From Sitta carolinensis (taxonomy: Eukaryota > Chordata > Aves > Passeriformes > Sittidae), in NCBI GenBank assembly GCA_032173965.1, contig CM063310.1, positions 1,241,735-1,305,734 of the forward strand: DNA of 64,000 nt. Reading direction: 5' to 3'. The position numbers were made by a program, and so were the translations under genes. Below, piece by piece: positions 54,647 through 64,000 of this stretch; positions within the stretch are counted from its first letter, which is position 1; every line of letters begins with the position of its first letter. A model generated the notes under the pieces. It was not told where the DNA came from. It saw only the letters and a list, made by a program, of their open reading frames with translations, and searched no databases.

Positions 54647-55379
54647 TGGGGGCGGGGGGGCCCGGGGGGTTCGGGACCGGGACCGGGACCGGGACCGGGA
54701 CCGGGACCAGGACCGGGGGGGACACACGGGCCAGGCCCGGCCACGGCCCCGCTGCGGCGCCCGCAGGCCGCGGGGGATGCGATCCGCGAGGGTTTGGGGG
54801 GGCCTGGGGCCTGTGCAGGGGAGGGCTCTGGGGGGGTCTCAGATCTGAGGGGTCTCAGGCCCGAGCGGGGGTCTCAGGCCCGGGGAGGACGAGAGGGGTT
54901 CGGGGGGGGGTCTCAGCCTTTTGGGGTTTTGGGGTTCGGGGCGGGGCTGAGCCCTGTGGGGTGCACAGTTTTGTGGTGTTGGGGGGCTCAGCCCTGCAGG
55001 AAAAGGGGTGTCCGAGACTGAGCTGGATTTTGGGGGGTTTAGAGGTTTAAGGTGTTTTTTGGGGTGTCAGAGGTTTAAGGGGTTTTTTTGGGGTGTTTGT
55101 GAGTACAGCGTAGTAAGGGCGCATCAGAGCTTTGGGGTGTTTATTTTGGGGTGTTTGGGGCTCTGCCCTGAAGGAGCAGAATCAAGATTTGGGGTGTTTG
55201 TGGCTGTGCCCTGTGACAGGGCCCCAGCCGTGGGGGGCACAGGGAGTTTCAGGGATTTTGAGGGGATTTGAGGAGTTCGGGGCTATGCCCTGAATGAGCA
55301 GGGACAGAGTGTGGGGTGCTTCTTTGCGATTTGGGGTCTTTGGGGCTGCAGCCCCAGGGACACACACAGATGTTTGGGG

Positions 55380-55645
55380 GCTTTATTTGAGGGATGTTTG
55401 TGAGCACAGACAGAGGATTGGGGTGTCTGCGGAGGCTTTAGGGTGTTTGTGAGCACAGACAGGCTGGGTATGAGGGCTAGGGTGTTTGTGAGCACAGAGG
55501 TTGGTTTTGAGGAGGTTTAGGGTCTGTGAGCACAGTCCTGGGCACAGAGGATTGGGATGTCTGAGGAGGTTTTAGGGTGTTTGTGAGCACAGACAGGTGT
55601 GGGGTATTTGAGGAGGTTTTAGGGTGTCTGTGGGCACAGCCTCGG
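55380..55645. repeat. About 60-bp repeat in RBM4 intron 1
   Basis: Five degenerate units contain TTTAGGGTGTTTGTGAGCAC and AGACAGAGGATTGGGGTGTC. They do not copy an exon edge. Confidence 0.8.
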
Positions 55646-55723
55646 GCACACACCCCCAGAGGCTCGGGCGGTTTCCCGGGGGTTCGGGGCTCACCGCGGC
55701 GCTGTCGGCGCAGGCGGGTCGCG

Positions 55724-57821
55724 ATGGTGAAGCTGTTCATCGGGAACCTGCCGCGGGAGGCGACGGAGCAGGAGATCCGCTCGCTGTTCGAGCAGTACGG
55801 CAAGGTGCTGGAGTGCGACATCATCAAGAACTACGGCTTCGTGCACATCGAGGACAAGACGGCGGCCGAGGACGCCATCCGCAACCTGCACCACCACAAG
55901 CTGCACGGCGTCTGCATCAACGTGGAGGCCAGCAAGAACAAGAGCAAGGCCTCCACCAAGCTGCACGTGGGCAACATCAGCCCCGCCTGCACCAACCTGG
56001 AGCTGCGCGCCAAGTTCGAGGAGTACGGCCCCGTCATCGAGTGCGACATCGTCAAGGACTACGCCTTCGTGCACATGGAGCGGGCCGAGGACGCCGTGGA
56101 GGCGATCCGGGGGCTGGACAACACCGAGTTCCAAGGTGAGGCGCGGGGCTGGGCGGCGGGAGGGCTCCGGGGTCGATCCGGTGTGACCACGGCCGGCTCC
56201 GCGGGGCGGCGAAGCGCCCTCGGGGCTCTGGGGTTGGTGTCGGTCGGTGCCCGCCCCGCCGCAGCTCCCGGGGCCGCCCGCGCGGCGCGGCCGGAGCGAG
56301 GGCTCGGGCTCGGGGGCTCTGGGCCGGGGAGGACGGGACTGACCCATCTCTGATTAACCAGCACGGCCGCCCCGCAGGAGGACCCCGACGGCGACGTCCT
56401 GTGCCGGGCCGGAGCAGCGGGTGACGCCAGGCTGCCGCCCGCCCTTGTAGCCTTGCCCAGCCTGGTAAGAGGGTGACGGAGGCGCCCGACCCCGCGCCCG
56501 GCGTCGCTCGGTGCGCTCGACGGGGCCGAGCGGCCGGACTCGAGCCGCGGCGCTGGCGGCGGTGATGGCGAGCGCGTCTCCCGGCCGGGTGCTCAGGGCG
56601 GCGTCCGGCGCTTCACCCGCGCGGCGGCGGGGCCGGACCGGGCGCTCTCGGCGCTGTCAGGGCTCCTCCACACGTCCCGCCGCCCCCGTTCCGGGCCTTC
56701 CCCAAAACTCAGCGACCCAGCCGGGTCGGCACAGCTGCACCCAGAGCTGTCCCGGCCGCGTCCGCGCTTGGCTTTGCCTCGTGCCGCGCTCGGGCCAGGC
56801 CCCGTTCGCTCCGGGTGCTTCCCGGTGTCGCATCCCTCTCGCCGCCGCTCCGGCGTTTTCCGGCGCGAAGCTTTGCCGTCACACGGGGCCGGCAGTGCCG
56901 GGTCCGAGCCCGGGCTGCCGGGGCTTTGCCGGGCAGGCCGGCGTGGCCGCGCTCGGCCGTGGCAGCACGTCCCAGTCGGCCGCTGTCCAGCGTCCATCTG
57001 GCGGCTCCCGCTCGTTCCCGCGGCGGCTCCTAACGGAGGGCTGGGGGGGTGGCAGCCGGTCCCGTCCCGTCCCGCCGGTGCCCCGGCACGGCCGCACTGA
57101 CCCTGCCTCTCGCGTCTCTCCCCAAGGCAAGCGGATGCGCGTGCAGCTGTCCACCAGCCGGCTGCGGACGGCGCCCGGGATGGGAGACAAGAGCGGCTGC
57201 TACCGCTGCGGGAAGGAGGGGCACTGGTCTAAGGAGTGCCCGGTCGATCGCCCGGGGCAAGTGGCGGACTTTGCCGAGGCCTATAACGAGCAGTACGGAG
57301 CCGTGCGCACTCCCTACACCGCGGGCTATGGGGAGACCGTGTATTACGATGAGGCCTACGGCGGGATGGCCGACTACTACAAGCGCTACCGCGTCCGCTC
57401 CTACGCCACGGCCTCGGCGTACGACGCCTACGCGGAGCAGACCATGGCCCAGTACTCCCAGTACGCCCAGTACTCCCAGGTCCAGTCCTCGGCCATGGCC
57501 GCCACCACGGCCATGGCCGGCCGCATCCCCACCACCTTAGACGCGTACGACCGAGCGCTGCTGCCCACCCCGGGCGCGGCGGCCGCCGTCGCCGCCGCCG
57601 CCGCCACCGCCGCGGCCGCCGCCGCGTCCTCCACGTATTACACCCGGGACAGGAGCCCCCTGCGCCGCACGGCCGCCGCGGCCAGCACCGTCGGAGAGGC
57701 GTACACGTACGAGCGTGGGCAGCTGTCGCCCGTCTCCTCGGTGGCCCGGGCGTCCCTCTACGACATGCAGCGCTTCGGGCGGGACCCGTACGCGGACCGG
57801 GCGCGCTACTCCGCCTTTTGA
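55724..57821 (+). CDS. RBM4: RBM4/RBM4B, RRM and zinc-knuckle RNA-binding protein
   Basis: Splicing and translation regulator. Two coding exons (55724-56135 and 57127-57821) give 368 residues, close to human RBM4. RRM1 starts [20 protein letters not shown] and contains YGFVHIE; RRM2 starts [19 protein letters not shown] and contains YAFVHME. A CCHC knuckle follows ([15 protein letters not shown]). The C-terminus has Ala runs, [13 protein letters not shown] and the conserved end [13 protein letters not shown] further 3' UTR intron probably runs from GTGAGC at 57829 to the acceptor at 58267; its donor is only 8 bases past the stop. Position and orientation next to SPTBN2 fit mammalian RBM4B better than RBM4, so one gene may represent both. 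No frameshift. Confidence 0.95.
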
Positions 57822-58746
57822 GCCGGAGGTGAGCGCGTTGGTGGCTCTCGGCGCCGCGGGGGGACCCCGCTGCCGGCGGTCCCGGTTGTGCCACTCGGGT
57901 GCCGGGTCACGGTGACACGGACAGGCCTCGCGGGCGTTAAAGCTCGGCCGTGGCGAGCGGGGGCGGTGCCGGTGTCTCTCTCACGGCTGTAACTCGTGTT
58001 CCTGCTGGGCCGGGCGCTGGCCCGGCACAGTCCCTGCAGGGTGGGGGGTTCCCGCAGAGCCCCCAGCCCTGGGGCAGCTCCTGCCCGCACGGGCTGTGCC
58101 CGGGTCCCGGCCGGGCCGAGGGTCCCGGCGGGCCGGAGCCCCTCCGCCGCTCCACGTCAGGACTCTGTCGGTGCCAGGAAAGCCGCAGCTGCCCGGGGCG
58201 CCGGGGCTCGGCACGGTTCCGGATCGGCCCCGGGGGCACCTGCGCCAACTCCTCTTTTCTCTTACAGGTAAGATTTGTGCGGCTGGACGTCGGGGTCCCG
58301 TCGCACGCCGACTCGGCGCCGCGCGTCTCGGGCCGCGCCGGGTGCCGCCGCCGCCGCGTGCCGCCCCCGGGCCCGTTCCTTACGGACGCGCGGCTCGTCC
58401 TCAGCCCGGGCAGGATTAGCTCAGCCCCTACCCCAGCTTCCCCCGCCCCCCTGGGCAGGATTTTGCTTTTCCAGGTAGTTTTGGGTCCCCACCCCGGGCT
58501 CAGGTGTGAGCGCGCAGCCGCAGCCGTCCCCCAGCGCCAGCTTTGCTTTGCTTCGCCGCCCCCTCGCTCCCCCGGAGCTCTTCCCGAGTCGTCGTTTTGC
58601 CTTTTTTTTCCTTTATTTTTTAAGAGGGTGGATAATCCAGTGGTAGGTTTTTAGCCCAACGCCGTAGCTGATCGGAGGCCGCCGCGCCGGCAGGGGTGGA
58701 ACCCCCCCCGAGTGATTTAGAGTCCCCCGACCCCACTTTCCGGTAA

Positions 58747-58752
58747 AATAAA
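58747..58752 (+). terminator. RBM4 polyadenylation signal AATAAA
   Basis: AAAATAAAACTC lies about 480 bases into the last 3' UTR exon. Confidence 0.8.
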
Positions 58753-58774
58753 ACTCAAAATTTTTAACAAACGG

Positions 58775-59660
58775 CGCTGGCTCCGCCCCCGATTCTTTCT
58801 CTGCACTCGAGTCCCCTCAGAACTTGGCACGGAACCTTCTGGACCTCTCAGCGCTGCCCGTGCCCTGCCTGGCTCTGCCCGCACAGATCGGAGCCCCTGG
58901 GGAGGGGCTGCTGCAATCGGGGGCACCCCCGGAATGATCCCCCCTGAGGGGGCACCCAGGGGTCACTGAGGGGCTTCAACCCCCAGCTCTTCCTCCTCCT
59001 CCTCATGGGCAGCAGCAGCCACTTAACCTGCCCAGGGTTAATTAGTCCCCAGGCTGGCTCGTTTGTCCCCAGCTGCCCTCCCGCCTCTCGGTGTTCATTA
59101 ATTAAGGCTGTTAGCCCCAGGCTGTGCCTTTGGCGATGTTGCCAGTCCCGCTTTGCCAGCGCCGGTCTTTGCCGTGGCCACCCACGGGCGCTGCCCCCGC
59201 GCCAGGGGACTCTGGGCCAGCCCAGGGCTGCGTGGCCACCCTGGGAAGGAGGGGAGAAGCGTCAGACCCTCCTGCCCGGCTAATTACCGCCGTGCTTAAC
59301 GAGCTTCGGCCGTCCCTCCCGTGGCACAGCCGGGACTGGGCTGTGGCCGGTCCCTGGGGGGAGATGGGGACAGGAACGTGACCAGGAGCGGTCGCAGTGG
59401 TGGCAGCGGTGTCCAGGACCCTGGCGTGGCACACAGCACCCCTCAAAACCAGCTTTTCTCACCCAAACTGAGGCCCCGGCGCGGGTCGGTGCCGGTGACC
59501 CCCGTGGCAGGGCCGAGCCTCCAAACCCACCTTGTCCATGGTGGGAAAGCGGCTCCAGCGCCGGGAGCGGCTCCGACCCGGCATGGTGGCACTGGGAGGG
59601 ATCCCCAGGGGCGGGAGTGGACCCCCGGGACTGGGAAAGAACCAGGCGGGACGCGTTGGC
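58775..59660. other. Intergenic gap between convergent RBM4 and RBM14
   Basis: No gene is seen. Unlike the rest of the window it is not tandem-repetitive. It contains three TAATTA-type cores (59038-59045, 59098-59104, 59280-59286) close together. Confidence 0.6.
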
Positions 59661-59676
59661 AACCCAAACCCCAGCA

Positions 59677-59682
59677 TTTATT
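59677..59682 (-). terminator. RBM14 polyadenylation signal AATAAA
   Basis: TTTATT on the plus strand, 273-278 bases past the RBM14 stop. Confidence 0.75.
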
Positions 59683-59954
59683 TACAGTCATAAAAAAACC
59701 CCGGCACTGCGCCGGGCTCAATGCTGGAAGTGGGGAATTCGCCCAAAAAACGGGACAAGTCGTGGTATAAAAGAGTCTGAGCTGCACGGCCGCAACCCCT
59801 GGCGGGTTCTGCACCGAGCGCCGGCGGGGCATGAACCGCGCGGCCACTTGCCAACCGTAACCTGGAACCTTCTAAAAAAAAAACTCAAAACAGCAAAACC
59901 AGGAAAAAAATCGTCTGAAAAAAAGAGAACCGTCCGTGCCGCGGCGGGGCGGGC

Positions 59955-62096
59955 TCAGAGGCGGCGCTGGTAGCCCGAGTGGACGCGCCCGGCGGGCAGG
60001 TAGTCGCCGTAGCCGCCCGAGTAGCGGGCGTACTCGCTGTGCGCGTCTGGCAGGCGGCGGTAGTCCAGCGGGGACTTGGTGGGCGAGCGGCGGTACGCCA
60101 ACGGCGAGTCCGCTAACCGCCGGTAATCGGCCAGCTCGGACAGACGGCGCTCGGAGCCGTACCTGGGCGAGAGAAGAGACGGGGGGTCAGCCGCGGGGGA
60201 CGGCGCCGCGTCCTGCCCGGGGACGCGCCGCGCTGGGCAGAGCCGGCGCAGGACGGGATCGGACACCGGAGGCCGCGGAGGCCCCGCCGTGCGCCAGCAC
60301 CTCCCCTCACCCGGCCCGAGCCCCCTGCCCTCCCGGGATCTGCGCGGCGCGAGCGGAGCCGTGGCGCCCACCGAGCCGGTGCCGGTCAAGAGCGGTGCAC
60401 CGGAGCCCGGCGAGCTGGCGAGCAGCGAGAGGCAGGGGCGGGGGTCGGTGCCCCGCCCGGCACCGTACCTTTTAGCCAGAGAGGACGATTTTTTGTACGG
60501 GTCGTCGTAGGCGGCGCTGCGAGGCGGGGAGAGGCGGGTGCGCTCGTAGGGCGGTGCGGCGGCGGCGGCCTGCGCCAGGCCCAGGTAGGAGCCCACCGGC
60601 TGCCCCAGCTGGCTCGGCCCGTCGTAGGCGCTGCCCGGCTGGGCTCGGTACGCGGCCGCCAGCGCGGCGGAGGACGGCTGCTGTGCCGGGTAGGAGGCCG
60701 CCATGGCGCCGGAGGCCTGGGCCCGGTACGCGGCCGTCAGCGGGGCGGAGGCCTGCGCCTTGTAGGAGGCGGCGGCGACGGCGGCCTGGCTGCCGTAGGA
60801 GGCGGCCAGCGAGGAGCCCGTCTGCGCGCCGTAGCCGGCGGGGAGCGCGGCAGCCGCGGGCTGGCTGCCGTAGGACGCGGGCAGGCCCGCGGCGGGCTGG
60901 GCGCCGTACGAGGCCGAGTGGCCCACGGCGGGCTGGGCGCCGTACGAGGCGGACAGCGCGGGCTGCGCGCCGTACGAGGCAGAGTGGCCGGCCACGGGCT
61001 GGTAGGCAGCGGCGGCGTGACCAGCCACGGCCTGGGCGCTGTAAGAGCTGGCGTGCACCGCCACGGCCTGGGCGCTGTAGCCGGTGGACAGCGCGGCGCC
61101 GGGCTGGGCGCCGTAGGAGCCGGCGTGGCTCTCCAAGGGCTGGGCGCCGTAGGAGCCCGCGGCCAGCTGGGCGCCGTAGGACGCCACGTGCACGGCCACG
61201 GCCTGGGTGCTGTAGGAGCTGGCGGAGCCGGCAGCGGGCTGGGCGCCGTAGGCGGCGATGGCGGGCTGGGCGCCGTAGCCGGCCGAGTAGCCCGAGGCGG
61301 GCTGGGCGCCGTAGGAGGAGGCCAGGGCAGCGGACTGGACACTGTAGGAGCTGAGGGAGTTGGCGGCGGCGGGCTGAGCACCGTACGAGGCGGCGGCCGC
61401 GGGCTGGGTGCCGTAGGAGCCGAGGGAGTTGGCGGCGGCGGGCTGAGTGCCCGCGGCGCCCAGGGAGCCGACCGAGGGCTGGGAGCGGTAGGCGCTGCCC
61501 AGCGAGGCCGAGGGCTGGGCGCGGTAAGCGGCGGCCTGGCCCGTGGTGGGCTGCGGGCGGTACGCCACGCCCAGGGAGGCCGAGGGCTGGGCTCGGTACG
61601 TGGCCCCCAGCGAGGCCGAGGGCTGGGCGCGGTAGGCGGCCGGCTGCGCCGTCATGGGGAGCGTCACGGCCGCGTAGCCAGCGCGGGTGGGCGAGCGCCG
61701 CAGCGGGCTGCGGTCCCTGCCGAAGTAGGAGGGGGAGGCGGGCCGGGGCTGCGCGTCGAAGGCGTCGTACTTGGCGCCGAAGCGCTGCTGGTAATCGTAC
61801 AGGGAGGGGGCGGCGGCGTAGCCGGCGCCCGCGGCCGAGGGGAAGGCGGCGTCGGCCGCCCGGCGCTGCTGGTCGAAGCCCTCGATCTTGGGCTGGAACT
61901 TCTCGCGGTACTCGAGGCCGATGCGCTTGGTCTTGTCGACGCCGAGGGCGGGCGGCGGCGCCTGGCCCGCGCCCTTCTTCTGCACGTTGGTGGAGAGCTC
62001 CACGTTCACACCGGCGCCCCTTCACCTCCTTCCCATTTAGGTTTTCGATGGCAACTTTAGCATCGGCTTCGTTCTCCATGTGCACAAAGGCATAGT
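59955..62096 (-). CDS. RBM14: RBM14 (CoAA), C-terminal two exons; 5' exon beyond window
   Basis: Nuclear coactivator and paraspeckle RNA-binding protein. Exon 60469-62096 begins in the middle of RRM2 ([27 protein letters not shown]) and continues with [11 protein letters not shown] and [20 protein letters not shown] long Tyr/Gln/Ala/Ser prion-like region of [11 protein letters not shown] and SYGAQPA repeats follows, ending [12 protein letters not shown]. Exon 59955-60162 encodes [16 protein letters not shown], the [22 protein letters not shown] block and HSGYQRRL, ending at TGA 59955-59957. The first exon (RRM1 and half of RRM2) is not found up to 64000. An apparent one-base insertion at 62007-62013 breaks the frame after KEVKG; exon-length arithmetic supports it. 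Confidence 0.96.
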
Positions 62097-64000
62097 CTGA
62101 CAAAGCAGCAGAGAGAGCAGTGAGGGGAGAAAACACAACTCGTTACAGGAGCCGGCGCTAGGAGCCGTGCGGCGGCAGCGGGACGGGCGCAGGACGGGCG
62201 CTGCCGGCCCCGGGACGGCGCTGCCGGCCCCGCTCGCCGGCGAAGACACAACCAGCACCGTGGGCTCTGCCCCGCACTCACACGGGCACGGCCCACCCGG
62301 CGTCCCCCCGCTCACAGCCTCCCCCAGCCCGCCCGGCTCCCTCCGTGTCCCCCCAGGCTCTGCCCCGGGACCCCCTCCCAGCCCCTCCCGTGGGCTCAGC
62401 TGGGGCGTCCTGGAGTGAGCGGAGCAAAGCTGAGAGAACCGGCGCCAGCACAGAGAGCACGACAGGGACAGAGGAACGGGGCAGAGAGAGGAGAGGGGCA
62501 GGAAAAGACAAGGACAGAGGAGGGAGCAGGGACTTAAGACAGAGAGGAAGAGGCGGGAGAAGGAGGGAGGGAAGGGCCTGAGCACCCCCGGGAGCGCCCG
62601 GCCGTGGCAAGGAGCCGGTGCCACGTAGCACAACTGTAGCTCAGCAGCACAGAGGCGTCTGAGGACAGCAAGGAGCAGGGAAGCGGGACCTGATGGCAGC
62701 TCTGGTGGCCACCTGTGGCACTTGGCCCAGCGGGATTGGGGGCTGGATGCCCCCATAGCAGTCAGGGGTCACCCCCGTGGCACGACGGGTCCGGGGCCGG
62801 CACAAGCCAGGAGGGCAGCGACCCCGTGGTGTTTCCCTGCAGTCACAGACCGAGACCACCAGACCCAGTGCCCACCCGCCCAAAGGTGTGTGGTGTGCTG
62901 GGAGCATCACTGGGCCAAGCAAACCCCTCCCAGACCTGTGAGCATCAGCACCATGTCACCCTCTGCTGTGTCCCCCCGCTGCCATCCCACCCCCCAGGCT
63001 CCTGTCCCACACGTCCCACTCTGGTACCCACGGAGCCGTGCCCTCCGTGGCACCCCCAGCCCTGCTGCCAGGCCCTGGGGTGGTCGTGGCACCCCCAGAC
63101 CCCAGGGGACGCGGGGCAGGGTCTGCTGGGCTGTGCTGGTGGCTGTGACCTGAGAGAGCAGAGGAGCAGCGTCCCCCTGCCCTGGGCAGGGGCACACGGG
63201 CACTGCGGGGCCAGCAGCGGCACTGCGGGGCCGCTGAGAGGGGGTGAGAGGTCAGCAGGGCAGGGAGAGGGGAGTGACAAATGTCAGTCCATCTGTGTGA
63301 CACCCCAGCTGAGCTGGGGGCGCTGGGTGACCCCATCTCGCCGTGCTGGGGGTCCCCAGCGTAAAGCCATCGAACCCCTCAGGGTTCCTGGTGTGTTGTG
63401 TGCACATCCAGCTCTGAGTGTGTCTGTGGAGGCCAGGCCGTGGCCTGGGGGTGCTCTGGTCACAGAGGTGGCAGGAGCAGCTAGGGGGTCCCCCCACCTG
63501 GGGCTGGGGGTGGCACAGGACAGAGCTGCAGGAAGGGGGTTACGGGGGAGCTCAGGAGTGGGGGAGCCCACATGGGCCACCTGAGGGAGGCAAAGGAGGA
63601 GGATGAGGTTTGCTGGAGGAGGGATAATGTGGAGATTAAGGGGGCTGGGGAGCCCACACGGGTTCACGTGGCCCCTCCTGGGGTTCGGGAAGGCGACTGC
63701 AGAGCGCGAGGCCGGCTGGAGGAGGGTTAATGGGGGAGTTAGGGGGTCAGGGGCACCCACAGGGGCTGGCACAGCCCCACCGGAGCCGGGGGGAGGCGAT
63801 CGAAGACACGTGGTTGCCGGAGGGGGGGTTAAGGGGCCTGGCCCGCCCACACAGGCCCGCACCGCCCCGGCCGGGGCAGGCGGAGGCGATGGAGGAGGAC
63901 GTGGCTGGCGGAAGGGGGGTTACGGGAGCTCGCTCGGGCTCGCACGGCCCCGCTCGGGGCAGGGGGGAGGCGGCAGCAATCCCCCGCTCCACCAGCCCGG
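62097..64000 (-). other. RBM14 intron 1, with a 100-bp tandem repeat at its right end
   Basis: No coding exon is seen on either strand. 62400-62600 is purine-rich (GACAGAGGA, GAGAGG). From 63520 to 63990 about four or five units of roughly 100 bases repeat, each with GGGGGTTA, GAGCCCACA and GGAGGCGA landmarks. Confidence 0.7.

Noticed and set aside
56511..57821. A 436-codon frame suggesting that RBM4 exon 3 starts far upstream
   Set aside because: The frame is open through intron 2 by GC bias. The acceptor at 57126 and the phase after exon 55724-56135 give the conserved [18 protein letters not shown] junction.

Overview
The window looks like a piece of a bird microchromosome. It is extremely GC-rich, its genes are compact with short introns, the introns are packed with minisatellites, and I recognise no transposable element. 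This is inference from sequence style and gene content; the species cannot be named.

Layout, left to right: GANAB (minus, 3' end cut by the left edge), a CCAAT-rich divergent promoter, ZBTB3 (plus), RCE1 (minus), TOP6BL/C11orf80 (minus), a second divergent promoter, SPTBN2 (plus, 35 coding exons), RBM4/RBM4B (plus) and RBM14 (minus, 5' exon beyond the right edge). RCE1-TOP6BL-SPTBN2-RBM4-RBM14 matches human 11q13 order, and GANAB and ZBTB3 come from human 11q12. These genes do not form one pathway. They cover ER glycoprotein quality control (GANAB), CAAX prenyl-protein proteolysis (RCE1), meiotic double-strand breaks (TOP6BL), the membrane skeleton (SPTBN2), transcriptional control (ZBTB3) and splicing or RNA binding (RBM4, RBM14). 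Exons were placed by reading protein homology and joining GT/AG sites whose phases agree.

The main unexpected signal is a recurrent pattern I call exon-edge amplification. At about twelve exon borders in GANAB, ZBTB3, RCE1 and SPTBN2, the last or first 13-65 coding bases, their GT or AG splice site and some adjoining intron are repeated in tandem inside the intron, up to 11 extra times. Examples are the [16 protein letters not shown] donor edge, the GANAB donor edge at [14 protein letters not shown], the ZBTB3 acceptor plus start codon, and the SPTBN2 PH-domain acceptor. The arrays create ladders of near-identical decoy splice sites. In the opposite direction, one 1.9-kb SPTBN2 array that starts right at a donor contains no GT at all.

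About fourteen apparent single-base indels interrupt otherwise conserved exons of ZBTB3, RCE1, SPTBN2 and RBM14. Most are a lost C or G in a short run, so they look more like assembly errors than pseudogenisation. GANAB (18 exons), TOP6BL (13 exons) and RBM4 read through cleanly. The RBM4-RBM14 end has far fewer repeats than the rest.
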